Shown: positions 14,773 through 22,754 of the stretch, in pieces
Numbering within the stretch: position 1 is the first letter of the stretch
Layout: every line of letters begins with the position of its first letter
Virus record (IMG/VR): IMGVR_UViG_3300042541_001626
Span: 1 to 55,829 of that record
Strand: one strand, 5' to 3'
Origin: a virus
DNA: 55,829 nt
Program-made: the position numbers and the translations under genes
The notes under the pieces: model-generated
Told to the model about the DNA's origin: nothing
What the model saw: the letters and a program-made list of their open reading frames with translations, nothing else
The model's database searches: none

Positions 14773-15000
14773 TTATAATTTTTCTATTTCAGATTTAACT
14801 TCTTCCCAATAATTAAACTGATTCTCTGAGGTTGTAAGGTCAGTGATAACAATTGAATTAATAATCTCATCAACAGCAATTAAAGCACATCGTATCGCAT
14901 CAGCATATTCACCAGTCGTATCTTGTGCATGAACCGCAGTATAAGTCATTGGATGAAACCTTTTAACTAACAGCTCAGCCCTTTCTTTTGGTGTTGTCAT
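14773..15000 (-). CDS. Conserved small phage protein (CALIAVDEI)
   Basis: 75 aa (MTTPKERAELLVKRFHPM..), with DAIRCALIAVDEIINS and a C-terminal YWEEVKSEIEKL. This pattern is a common small family in flavobacterial phages; function unknown. Its ATG overlaps the upstream stop at 14997. Confidence 0.7.
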   Translation of the reverse strand: MTTPKERAELLVKRFHPMTYTAVHAQDTTGEYADAIRCALIAVDEIINSIVITDLTTSENQFNYWEEVKSEIEKL

Positions 15001-15176
15001 AACCCTTTAAAGTCTTTTTCATCTGTTATTAAATACCAATCACCATCATCCAATTTCATCTCATAACCATAATCCCTCATGCAGATGTGTAATTGTTTGC
15101 CCTCCTCAGTTTCAAGAGTAATAGAATTATATATCTCCTTTAAAACAATCTGATTCTCTATAGTTTCAATTCTCAT
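14997..15176 (-). CDS. Small protein, unknown
   Basis: 59 aa from ATG 15176 (MRIETIENQIVLKEIYNSIT..), with QLHICMRDYGYEMKLDDGDWYLI. A longer in-frame reading begins at TTG 15224, but that TTG is part of the promoter box, so the inner ATG is preferred. It follows the TAVE remnant by a few bases. Confidence 0.55.
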   Translation of the reverse strand: MRIETIENQIVLKEIYNSITLETEEGKQLHICMRDYGYEMKLDDGDWYLITDEKDFKGL

Positions 15177-15181
15177 AACTC

Positions 15182-15217
15182 TTAAAATATGTAATATTCG
15201 ACTGCCGTCTGTTTCAT
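15182..15217 (-). pseudogene. TAVEWL leader remnant (11 codons)
   Basis: ATG 15217 opens MKQTAVEYYIF-stop. The first seven residues equal the start of the 13520 product (MKQTAVE). It is either a truncated TAVEWL copy or a leader peptide left at the head of the operon. The promoter box at 15222-15229 ends four bases before this ATG. Confidence 0.5.
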
Positions 15218-15221
15218 ATTT

Positions 15222-15229
15222 CAAATATA
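15222..15229 (-). promoter_or_regulatory. Promoter TATATTTG of the TAVEWL operon
   Basis: On the minus strand, TATATTTG (TAnnTTTG) is preceded after 20 nt by TTTG, matching the -33/-7 spacing of Bacteroidota promoters. It drives the minus-strand small-gene cassette from 15217 downward. Confidence 0.6.
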
Positions 15230-15272
15230 GTGAAATTAAATTGGTTAGTCAAAAACAAAATTAAAATATTAC

Positions 15273-15305
15273 GATGTCACTAAGATGTCACTAAGATGTC
15301 ACTAA
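15273..15305. repeat. 11-nt tandem repeat, three copies
   Basis: GATGTCACTAA repeats three times, followed by GATGG. It lies in a 175-nt gap between divergent transcription units. It has the same unit length and copy number as the 11-nt expansion in array E. Nothing else is recognisable in the gap. Confidence 0.6.
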
Positions 15306-15393
15306 GATGGGGTTTACAAAACAGAATTAAAATAGTAATCTTTATAATGGATGGGGATTAATTATTTATTTTTAAATTGTCTATTTATTACAT

Positions 15394-15744
15394 ATGATTA
15401 GTGATCGATTGATAGATATTATACATAAGAAGTTATACACAGACTTAAATAATGTTGAGATAATCCATCACTATAATAGTATATGGTTTATCGATAGAAA
15501 AGAAAAGTTTTGGTATTTCAAATATGAAACCAATACTCATAAACTATATTGGAAAGGATCTTACTTCGCAAACTTTTTTACATTTTTCTCCATGGGTGAA
15601 CGTGAGTTTACTGGTATTCTTTCCGATTGGTCGGAAAAGATTTTCAACTGTAAAGTGAAAATAACCCAAAGACTTGAAATTAATATGGATCAACATTTGG
15701 AAGAGGTTCTTAATTATAAGAAAAGCGATGATCTCATTTCATAA
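15394..15744 (+). CDS. Small-family protein with decayed repeats (array gene F)
   Basis: 116 aa: MISDRLIDIIHKKL.., WFIDRKEKFWYFKY, LYWKGSYFANFFTFFSM, EFTGILSDW. Then come two degenerate units (SEKIFNCKVKIT and LEEVLNYKKSDD), still exactly 66 nt apart. Body clearly orthologous to genes A-D, 11.5 kb away. Function unknown. Confidence 0.65.
   Translation: MISDRLIDIIHKKLYTDLNNVEIIHHYNSIWFIDRKEKFWYFKYETNTHKLYWKGSYFANFFTFFSMGEREFTGILSDWSEKIFNCKVKITQRLEINMDQHLEEVLNYKKSDDLIS
15630..15731 (+). repeat. Decayed CRISPR-like repeats, array F
   Basis: Two units start at 15630 and 15696. They keep the 66-nt step and part of the coding sense (NCKV, EEVLN) but have lost the GGTGG start and ACAAC end. Probably a relic, or the state before expansion. 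Confidence 0.45.
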
Positions 15745-15820
15745 TTAAAATTACATTTAATATCCTCTAATTACACATTTACCATACATAAACAGATAAT
15801 TAATGTTATTATATAACCGC

Positions 15821-16087
15821 TTAAATATATGTAATTTCATAACGATTTTCAGGAATAAAATTTGAAATAAAATCCGATAAAATACGACCATTAATTTTAC
15901 GTAACGTATTTATCATTTCTTGGACAACCTTATCATCACTATGGTTATACCCCCATTTTATCATGATCTTATATATATTACCATCAAACTCAACGGTAAC
16001 ATCCTTATTAACACCTTCAAGGATATTCTCCATAGCTGTCTTTCTCTTTTTAATTAGAAATTCAACATGCCCACTTAAATCTTTCAT
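15821..16087 (-). CDS. Hypothetical protein
   Basis: 88 aa (MKDLSGHVEFLIKKRKTAME..), strand-helix mix with VTVEFDGNIYKIMIKWGYN. Overlaps the upstream gene (16062) by 26 nt. No family recognised. Confidence 0.55.
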   Translation of the reverse strand: MKDLSGHVEFLIKKRKTAMENILEGVNKDVTVEFDGNIYKIMIKWGYNHSDDKVVQEMINTLRKINGRILSDFISNFIPENRYEITYI

Positions 16088-16307
16088 CGTTATATCCCTT
16101 AATTAAATCCTGTAACACCTCATCATTTTTTGATAACTTCAATACTTTGATCCAAGAAGTTTTGGATAGACTATGTCCGAACCTACCTAAGACGTTGTTA
16201 GTCGTTCCGTAATACTTCTCAGGATAGTTCTCCTTAATATGTTGTTTAACTTTGTCCTCAACTTTCCCTATGGACATTGCTTGTTCGTATGTAAGATCTT
16301 TTATCAT
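16062..16307 (-). CDS. Hypothetical protein
   Basis: 81 aa (MIKDLTYEQAMSIGKVEDKV..), with HIKENYPEKYYGTTNNVLGRFG. Overlaps the downstream gene by 26 nt, so one of the two starts may be later. Function unknown. Confidence 0.55.
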   Translation of the reverse strand: MIKDLTYEQAMSIGKVEDKVKQHIKENYPEKYYGTTNNVLGRFGHSLSKTSWIKVLKLSKNDEVLQDLIKGYNDERFKWAC

Positions 16308-16433
16308 ATCACAAAAATAGTAAATAATTCGGATTATACGTTTTGAAATTAAATTAATTATTTAAATAATTGATAAAGTTATTTTAATTAAAAAAAAATA
16401 AGTATATTTATAGAATAATTAAACAGACGCATT

Positions 16434-16622
16434 ATGAACTCAAAACTTTCATTTAATTTCGGATACACAAAACAAATGTCAGACACGTTTAACAACGAGT
16501 TGAAAGAATCTGATAAATGTTCAGTTCAGAATCCTGATTTTTACGGTAAATGGAATTTGGTCAAATTTGGCACACCCGAATATGAATCGGCCTTCAATAA
16601 AAAAAGAAATAAAAAACGATGA
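16434..16622 (+). CDS. Small protein, unknown
   Basis: 62 aa (MNSKLSFNFGYTKQMSDTFN..) ending FGTPEYESAFNKKRNKKR. TATTTAT precedes it at about 16405. Its stop overlaps the ATG of the next gene (ATGA). No family recognised. Confidence 0.55.
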   Translation: MNSKLSFNFGYTKQMSDTFNNELKESDKCSVQNPDFYGKWNLVKFGTPEYESAFNKKRNKKR

Positions 16623-17236
16623 GAAGTTTAATTAAAGAACTATTAAATGAAATTAAATTTTCACAAGAAAGGGCTGACGAATTAAAAGATAAGTTTGGAT
16701 GGAGATTTGTACAAAGTCAAAACCCAAAATCTGATAAAAAATATAAAAAACTACACATCTATACGTTCAAAACCCCAAAATATAAATATAATGTTCATAT
16801 TGAGGAATATGAGTATGATTATTATTTAATCTCTTTTTTCCCAAAACTGAATAAAGATTTTTTTGTAAAACAATCAAATCTGGGATCCAAAGGCGCTGAA
16901 CATTATGATGAATATTCGTACCTAACTAAAGAAAACATACCACTACAAATCCTATCTTTAATGGTTTCCGAAATGAAACAGATTTTAAAAGAAAAACCTT
17001 ATGCGTCATTTGGTTATTTTGGTGCGGCCGATTATAAAACAGGTGGAGATGAAGATTTATTTAACACAAAAAGAGTTAGAATATATAATAAGATGATTGA
17101 AGACGAATTATCGAATACTCATGTGGTTTTGTCAGACCCTACGTTTAGCGGATCAGTTATTATAAATAAAGATGTTTTAAAAGAATACCCACATTACGAA
17201 CAATACTGTGTCGATGTATTAGTATCACACTTATAA
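16619..17236 (+). CDS. Tagged protein (MRSLIKELLNEI)
   Basis: 205 aa. The N-terminus MRSLIKELLNE-I contains L-N-E and resembles MRDLIKKILKEE of the 18654 product. Body: DELKDKFGWRFVQSQNPKS and then beta-rich IYTFKTPKYKYNVHIEEYEYDYYLISFF. Translationally coupled to the gene at 16434. Function unknown. Confidence 0.65.
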   Translation: MRSLIKELLNEIKFSQERADELKDKFGWRFVQSQNPKSDKKYKKLHIYTFKTPKYKYNVHIEEYEYDYYLISFFPKLNKDFFVKQSNLGSKGAEHYDEYSYLTKENIPLQILSLMVSEMKQILKEKPYASFGYFGAADYKTGGDEDLFNTKRVRIYNKMIEDELSNTHVVLSDPTFSGSVIINKDVLKEYPHYEQYCVDVLVSHL

Positions 17237-17255
17237 ATCCATACCCAATCGGTCA

Positions 17256-18032
17256 TTACTCTTTTATTTCAGGAAGTTTAGTATCTTTAATAAATTTACT
17301 GTGTGACTTTTCATAAGACTTTTGAGTCTCATCATATGCGTCTTTGGTGTATTGCCAATTCCAATATAAACTATCGTTTGGTTTGAATCCGTAGAATTTA
17401 TGCACTTCTTTTTGTGTTTTGTTAACGGTTTCTCCATTCCAATTCTGACCCACACAAATGAATCCTGTTTCAATATCTTTAATAATGTTGGCTTCACCCA
17501 ATGTTGTATGTCTATTCTCCAACCAATTTAATCTTTCAATTAAGTTTTGATAATACATATTTGTTTGACCCCATCTAATTGAACTAAAAAATACCACAAC
17601 ATCAGACTCAAATAACTCTTTTGATATCTTCCACAACTCATCTGAAGGTTCATTTATATTCACCCAACATCTGTGATTACCTGTGGGATTTTTATCTTTA
17701 TCTTTAAGTTTGGCTTTCAACAACCCACAAGAGTTCCCATCCTTTCTCGATACATTACCTTCACATGGCAATATCTTAAGTTCGGGAACATCAATTAAAA
17801 CGGCACTGTCACCCAACTCTTCTTTAAGGTACATCGCAATCATTTTTGACTTCGGTATGTCTATGTTCTTTTCATCAAAATTATATCTATTGGAACAACT
17901 TAATAGTAATACTTTCTTTTTCTTTTTAAGGATATCTAAAGTTTGTTTAATTTCATTCCAAGCGTCCGATTGAACCATCCCTTCGGATATCATCATTGAT
18001 TTAATTCTATGTATGTTTTCTTGTAAATTCAT
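17256..18032 (-). CDS. Tagged flavodoxin-like / FMN reductase-like protein
   Basis: 258 aa. Tag MNLQE-NIHRIKSMMISEG. From ~40 on it reads VLLLSCSNRYN, IPKSKMIAMYLKEEL, SAVLIDVPEL, ESDVVVFFSSIRWGQTNMYY, LIERLNWLENRHTTLGE and ETGFICVGQNWNG. This is the layout of flavodoxin-fold NAD(P)H-dependent FMN oxidoreductases: an S-x-S-x-R phosphate loop and a loop with SxRWG. A tagged redox enzyme could be packaged and ejected; that is inference. Confidence 0.65.
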   Translation of the reverse strand: MNLQENIHRIKSMMISEGMVQSDAWNEIKQTLDILKKKKKVLLLSCSNRYNFDEKNIDIPKSKMIAMYLKEELGDSAVLIDVPELKILPCEGNVSRKDGNSCGLLKAKLKDKDKNPTGNHRCWVNINEPSDELWKISKELFESDVVVFFSSIRWGQTNMYYQNLIERLNWLENRHTTLGEANIIKDIETGFICVGQNWNGETVNKTQKEVHKFYGFKPNDSLYWNWQYTKDAYDETQKSYEKSHSKFIKDTKLPEIKE

Positions 18033-18048
18033 ATCAGGTTTATTTTAG

Positions 18049-18657
18049 TTATCTATTATTATCTCTTTGTATATCAACAATTTGTAAATATAACCCTTTT
18101 AAGTCTTCATCACCTGATTCTATTCTATCCAAAACATTTTGTTCAGTATAAAGTGTATGGTCAACTATATAATCAATCATTTCTTCATCAGTAATACCTT
18201 CGGGTAATTCAGGTTCAGGAACACACTCATTATTACCCAAATAATAATCAGCCTCACCATTTAAATATAAACCACTCTCACCCATTCTTTCTTCAAATGA
18301 TGGTAATTTATAATCTTCGTACCAATCTTCAATAATACTCACTATAAATGATTGTCTTACTGAGAACATTTCCATAACAGAATTAATTAGTTCTTTAGAA
18401 ATAAGTAAAGAACCTTCATAAAAATCACCATTATCATCAAAATAAAAATGAACCGACAATCTTTCTATACCTGACACACATAAAGTATGTACTATAGATC
18501 CGTATGCACGATGTTTGGGTGTGTCCTGTTCAACGGAGCTTTTAAAATAAAAATTAAGGTATTTAATTATCGTTTGTATAGTTTTTTCACTAGGTCTTTG
18601 GAACTTTTTCTTAACTTCTTCCCTTAATATTTTTCTTATGTTTTCTTGTAAATTCAT
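18049..18657 (-). CDS. Tagged protein (MNLQENIRKILREE)
   Basis: 202 aa. The tag (LQE, LRE) is followed by VKKKFQRPSEKTIQTIIKYL and VHFYFDDNGDFYEGSLL, with an acidic C-terminal part (PEPELPEGITDEEMIDYIVD). Overlaps the upstream 18654 gene by 4 nt. Unrecognised. Confidence 0.65.
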   Translation of the reverse strand: MNLQENIRKILREEVKKKFQRPSEKTIQTIIKYLNFYFKSSVEQDTPKHRAYGSIVHTLCVSGIERLSVHFYFDDNGDFYEGSLLISKELINSVMEMFSVRQSFIVSIIEDWYEDYKLPSFEERMGESGLYLNGEADYYLGNNECVPEPELPEGITDEEMIDYIVDHTLYTEQNVLDRIESGDEDLKGLYLQIVDIQRDNNR

Positions 18658-19463
18658 ATTAATTCGGAGGTATTCAAAGCATTCAAAGCCTTTTGATAAT
18701 TATCCGATGATAAAGCGTTTTTTAAATTAACATATTCACCATTATCTTTTTTCGCCTCCCATTCCTTATCGTTGGTTAATCTATAAGACCATTGTGTATC
18801 ATCTTTCAGTTTATATTCCCCAGGTTTCCATGAACTAAACTTATCTAAAGAACCATCATCCTTTTGGGGTTTATCATTTTGAGTAATAACATTTTGATTA
18901 TCAATATTATGAACGTTATTACCATTACTACAATCAGTATACTTTAAGAAAAATTGTCTAATTTTAATTGGTTTACTAACATTTAAATCTAATACCTGTG
19001 TCCAATTACAAGATTTAGAGTTTTTAGATTTTAATCGTGAAATCTGTTGACTCGCTCTACCATCGGCATTTGATCCCGCGGAACCTCTGGATGACACACC
19101 AATATAAGCATTACCATCTTTACTTTCATCAATGGTTATTGACCAATTAACACTGTAATCATTATTAACTGTTACACTAATATCTGTTACATCAGGTTTA
19201 ACTCCAGATTTAACCAAATCCTTTAAAACTTGATTAACACCTTTACCTTGATCCAATTTAACGTAAGAACTCCACTTACTTGGAACAGGTGATCCTGTTA
19301 ACATGTAACCACCAAAACCATCCATCTTTCGTCTATCAAACGAATGTAAAGCATCTCCCTTACTAATAATATTTTTTGGGACTTGATAACTACCGCTTAA
19401 TTTCATCGGTAAGTTATTACTTCCATACTCTTCTTTTAATATTTTTTTAATTAAATCTCTCAT
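18654..19463 (-). CDS. Tagged protein (MRDLIKKILKEE)
   Basis: 269 aa. Tag MRDLIKKILKE-EYG, then a long beta-rich region (VTDISVTVNNDYSVNWSITID, NAYIGVSSRGSAGSNADGRA), a low-complexity Asn stretch (NGNNVHNIDNQNVITQND) and a C-terminal SSWKPGEYKLKDDTQWSYRL. Upstream it has AATAAATATA, i.e. TATTTAT on its own strand. Possibly a structural or ejected protein. Confidence 0.65.
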   Translation of the reverse strand: MRDLIKKILKEEYGSNNLPMKLSGSYQVPKNIISKGDALHSFDRRKMDGFGGYMLTGSPVPSKWSSYVKLDQGKGVNQVLKDLVKSGVKPDVTDISVTVNNDYSVNWSITIDESKDGNAYIGVSSRGSAGSNADGRASQQISRLKSKNSKSCNWTQVLDLNVSKPIKIRQFFLKYTDCSNGNNVHNIDNQNVITQNDKPQKDDGSLDKFSSWKPGEYKLKDDTQWSYRLTNDKEWEAKKDNGEYVNLKNALSSDNYQKALNALNTSELI

Positions 19464-19515
19464 TTTAAAAACTCATTACCAATAAATATAATGAAATTCT
19501 TATATTTATCATCAT

Positions 19516-19824
19516 ATGGAATATAATATTAGCTCAGAACAATTAGACCGAATAATTAAACCTTATTTTGATAGGGAATTTAAACATGCTAAGTGGGGTG
19601 AACATGACGCCAAATATGGTGGAGGAAAATGGTTTGGAATTATAAATCAAGACGATGTAATGTTAGTTGGTCATCCATCACACGATAGTGATACATTCTT
19701 TACTGACGGTCGACACTTCTCAAGTATGTGGGATTTCTTTAGTATCGACGCTAAAGATTTTAATAAAGCTATCGGTAGATATATTAAAAAGAAATACGGT
19801 TGTGATTTCGAAAAAATTATGTAA
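19516..19824 (+). CDS. Small-family protein without repeats
   Basis: 102 aa (MEYNISSEQLDRIIKPYFDR..). I-S-S-E-Q replaces ITESQ. The C-terminal part MWDFFSIDAKDFNKAIGRYIKKKYGCDFEKI aligns with FFLFSMDHSEFVPIISEWVEETLNCKV of array gene D. It is another repeat-free relative. TATTTAT at 19503-19509. Confidence 0.65.
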   Translation: MEYNISSEQLDRIIKPYFDREFKHAKWGEHDAKYGGGKWFGIINQDDVMLVGHPSHDSDTFFTDGRHFSSMWDFFSIDAKDFNKAIGRYIKKKYGCDFEKIM

Positions 19825-19828
19825 TCTC

Positions 19829-20092
19829 TTATCGTTTAACACTCTCAAGTCTATCGTTCCATACTTGGATTATCTTTATCGACCCATCGTTTTGTAATTC
19901 CTCATATTCCCTAACAACGAACAACGAACTATCCCCCACAATGCTCTTGTTATGTGTCTCCTTGTGATCATTATCCTTGTCAGTTGTAAAAATAGCAAAC
20001 ACATACACACCATAAATTAATATGAATAATAGTATGGTATACCAATGTTTAACTATACCACCGTTCTTTTGATCCATCGTATCTTCTGACAT
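19829..20092 (-). CDS. Single-span membrane protein
   Basis: 87 aa. After a short N-terminal segment comes one span (WYTILLFILIYGVYVFAIF), then a soluble tail with SSLFVVREYEELQNDGSIKIIQVWN. TATTTAT lies upstream on its strand. Next to an outer-membrane-type gene; function unknown. Confidence 0.6.
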   Translation of the reverse strand: MSEDTMDQKNGGIVKHWYTILLFILIYGVYVFAIFTTDKDNDHKETHNKSIVGDSSLFVVREYEELQNDGSIKIIQVWNDRLESVKR

Positions 20093-20136
20093 GATTGAGG
20101 GTTTACATATAAATACTTTTGTTTTATGTATAATTA

Positions 20137-20832
20137 TTATTTTTTAATTGATCCCCGTTTAATATTATAGTTAACCCCCAAACTGATCGTATGGATTAAT
20201 TTAATGGTATTAATACTTCGATAATTTACAATGTCGGTAATGGTAAATGATAGTTTGTTTTTCTGTTGGAATATTATTTTTAATGTCCCGTAAATTATCA
20301 CATCATTTGGTATAATCATATTTGGTTGATAATAATACTCGGCAGATATTGAATAGGATTTATAATCATATTTTAATTTACCTCGAATTGAATGTCTGAA
20401 AACGGTGGTTGTTGGCTTCTGGGAATATATCACATTCTCAACCATGGCAGCATAAGACATGGACACGTATTTCCACTTATGTCCATACCCTAACCCAATG
20501 AAATTATCGTATTTCAATCCCCTCGTTAGAGAATGATTAAAAATGTAACTAACAAATAATTTATCATACCCGATGTTTATTTTTTGTAACACATCATGAT
20601 TCATTACCTTCGTTGTATATCCGAATGAGTACGTGGTATTACTACTAATAAACCTGTTACGTTTAGTTATATTATTATCCCCACTAAAATTAAGATTAAG
20701 AGTCTTGGTATCATTGTTGATAAACATCCCAGTCAGGGCGTTGTTACAGACAAAAGATGTGGTGTCCGATTGGGGTAAGACTCTACCGCCCACCAATAAC
20801 ATTAATACGATTATGGAAATTAATTTAAACAC
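20137..20832 (-). CDS. Exported outer-membrane beta-barrel protein (DUF481-like)
   Basis: 231 aa with signal peptide MFKLISIIVLMLLVGGRVLP, cleavage probably near residue 20. The remainder alternates polar and aromatic residues in strands: SSNTTYSFGYTTKVMNHDVL, KINIGYDKLFVSYIFN, FIGLGYGHKWKYVSMSY, YKSYSISAEYYYQ, HTISLGVNYNIK. That is typical of small barrels such as DUF481. A phage-encoded outer-membrane protein would fit receptor masking or superinfection exclusion. Confidence 0.7.
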   Translation of the reverse strand: MFKLISIIVLMLLVGGRVLPQSDTTSFVCNNALTGMFINNDTKTLNLNFSGDNNITKRNRFISSNTTYSFGYTTKVMNHDVLQKINIGYDKLFVSYIFNHSLTRGLKYDNFIGLGYGHKWKYVSMSYAAMVENVIYSQKPTTTVFRHSIRGKLKYDYKSYSISAEYYYQPNMIIPNDVIIYGTLKIIFQQKNKLSFTITDIVNYRSINTIKLIHTISLGVNYNIKRGSIKK

Positions 20833-20838
20833 CTGTTT

Positions 20839-21033
20839 TTAGTTAATTAAAGAATCATCTTTCTTTTCTTTAAATAATTTCTCTAACTGATCAACATTTT
20901 TAACTGTCGACCAATTACCCCTATTTAAACGCATCCATTTACCATCACTAAATCGTTTATAAACGGAAGACTCATTTTCATTTTCAATATAAACTATTGA
21001 ATAATTATAATCCTCTATTTTTAAAATCTTCAT
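20839..21033 (-). CDS. Small protein, unknown
   Basis: 64 aa (MKILKIEDYNYSIVYIENEN..), with SVYKRFSDGKWMRLNRGNW and a Lys-rich end. Lies between the receiver gene and the outer-membrane gene on the same strand. No family recognised. Confidence 0.55.
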   Translation of the reverse strand: MKILKIEDYNYSIVYIENENESSVYKRFSDGKWMRLNRGNWSTVKNVDQLEKLFKEKKDDSLIN

Positions 21034-21038
21034 ACTAT

Positions 21039-21395
21039 TTAAATTAAACCGTTAACAATATCTGTTAGTTCATCTAGTTTGATTGGTTTATCAACAAATT
21101 GTGACGCTCCTGTTCTCATTGCATGCAATATTTTATAATCATCCGTAACTGCAGTTAAAAATATGATTGGTGTTGTGTCGTCTTGTTTTTTTATCTCACC
21201 ACACATTTCTATACCATCCATATTTGGCATACGTATATCTGTTATAACAATATCGAATTTTTTATTTTTAAATTCAGATAACCCTATGGCTCCATCTAAT
21301 GCTGTTGTAACATCGAAACCATTTTTATTGAAGTGATATGATAAAAATATTAAGATGTCCTCCTCATCGTCCACTATAAGCATTTTATTTTTCAT
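21039..21395 (-). CDS. Stand-alone response-regulator receiver (CheY-like)
   Basis: 118 aa, only a receiver domain. Acid pocket D9-D10, phospho-acceptor D53 in DIVITDIRMPNMDG, T81 in FLTA and K103 in VDKP are all present, so it should be phosphorylatable. No output domain. Phage receivers are rare. It could act as a phosphate sink or mimic in host two-component signalling. ATG overlaps the upstream stop at 21392. Confidence 0.85.
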   Translation of the reverse strand: MKNKMLIVDDEEDILIFLSYHFNKNGFDVTTALDGAIGLSEFKNKKFDIVITDIRMPNMDGIEMCGEIKKQDDTTPIIFLTAVTDDYKILHAMRTGASQFVDKPIKLDELTDIVNGLI

Positions 21396-21991
21396 AATCT
21401 TTTAAGTATTAAACATCCTGTTTTATCTAAATAAGGTATTTGCTCAGGATGGTTGCATCCATCTGCATCACAACCATATTCCATACCACATACGTATGTA
21501 TCTGATGGATGAGGACATATTAATTTAATCTCAACTTCTATTTCTGTTGGTTGTTGTAGTGAATTTAGATATTCTGAACATATTGGGTGTGTATTATCTT
21601 CACCCATATCGGTACTCATACCTCTAAGGTGTCCTGCCATAAACGCATCCACAATATTATTATCATTAAACTTGTTATTACCCATCAACTCCATTGCTTT
21701 GTTGTAACCTTTTAAATAACCTATCCTAAAATAAGGGTCTTGTTTATACTTCACGCTATCCAATCTTAATGGGTCAGTGTTATTACATTCTTCTAAAGCT
21801 AATGCTCCAACATCAACAACTCCAAATATCTCATCACAGTTTTCTTTTGATAGTTTGTATTTTGGAATGCCTGCACTTGTTTTGCACCACCCAAAATCAG
21901 TACTACCAATAGCATAGTAATTTGTATCATTAAGAAAATAATGACCCATGTGGTAATCTTCAAGTTCTGTCTTAATCAATTTTGCTTTCAT
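21392..21991 (-). CDS. Accessory protein with Cys-rich tail
   Basis: 199 aa (MKAKLIKTELEDYHMGHYFL..). It shows KLSKENCDEIFGVVDVGALA, GYNKAMELMG, SLQQPTEIEVEIKLICPHP and a Cys tail YVCGMEYGCDADGCNHPEQI. Paralogue of the 21993 product. Such MKAKLIKTE..KALELMG..SLQQ proteins are frequent in Bacteroidota phages. The Cys/His tail may bind zinc. Confidence 0.7.
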   Translation of the reverse strand: MKAKLIKTELEDYHMGHYFLNDTNYYAIGSTDFGWCKTSAGIPKYKLSKENCDEIFGVVDVGALALEECNNTDPLRLDSVKYKQDPYFRIGYLKGYNKAMELMGNNKFNDNNIVDAFMAGHLRGMSTDMGEDNTHPICSEYLNSLQQPTEIEVEIKLICPHPSDTYVCGMEYGCDADGCNHPEQIPYLDKTGCLILKRL

Positions 21992-21992
21992 A

Positions 21993-22754
21993 TCAAATTC
22001 TTTTTAAAATTAAGCAACCATCTGAATCTAAATAAGGTATTTGTTCAGGATGATTGCATCCATCTCCATCGCATCCATATTGCATTCCACATACATATGT
22101 ATCTAATGGGTGAGGACAGATTAATTCAATCTCAACCTCAATTTCTGTTGGTTGTTGTAGTGATTGGATAAATTTATCAGTATCTTCTGCATAGCTGTTA
22201 TCATATTCAAGTTTAAAGTTATACCTTTCTATCATTTCTTCTTTTGTTAAACCTTCATAATCCCAACCAAATGCTATTGCTTTTCTAATATCCTCAACAG
22301 TAAACAACTTATCATTCAACTCCATTGCTTTGTTGAAACCTTTTTTATAGCCAACTTGAATATCACTTTTAACTACATCAAATGTATTGAAATGTTCTGT
22401 AAACTTATTAGCCAACTTCTCAACATCAATAACTCCAAATATCTCATCACAGTTTTCTTTAGATAGTTTCATAACCTCATAATCAGTTTGAAAATCTGAA
22501 TCAGATGATGCAATCATTTTATCACCATCCATTAAGGTGTAAATATTATTAACTTTAATTAGTTTTTCTTTAAACCAAAATTCATATTCTTTAATATCTG
22601 GAATTTTATTAATTTTTTGTTCTTTTATTAGTTGCGATGCTTTTCCATCCATTAGTTTAGTCAAATCGATTTTATCTGACTTATCATCAAGATTATCTAA
22701 TAAACCACTTGCCTCCCATTTTTTAATTAAGTCTTCTTTTCTTTCTTTTTTCAT
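21993..22754 (-). CDS. Paralogue with a capsid-like N-terminal segment
   Basis: 253 aa. The C-terminal ~160 residues match the 21392 product (LSKENCDEIFGVIDVEKLA, GFNKAMEL, SLQQPTEIEVEIELICPHP, the Cys tail, CLILKR). The first ~50 (MKKERKEDLIKKWEASGLLD.., LMDGKASQLIKEQ) differ and resemble the N-terminal stretch of T4-type major capsid proteins (KAELLNKW..LLEG..). That resemblance is from memory. Confidence 0.65.
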   Translation of the reverse strand: MKKERKEDLIKKWEASGLLDNLDDKSDKIDLTKLMDGKASQLIKEQKINKIPDIKEYEFWFKEKLIKVNNIYTLMDGDKMIASSDSDFQTDYEVMKLSKENCDEIFGVIDVEKLANKFTEHFNTFDVVKSDIQVGYKKGFNKAMELNDKLFTVEDIRKAIAFGWDYEGLTKEEMIERYNFKLEYDNSYAEDTDKFIQSLQQPTEIEVEIELICPHPLDTYVCGMQYGCDGDGCNHPEQIPYLDSDGCLILKRI

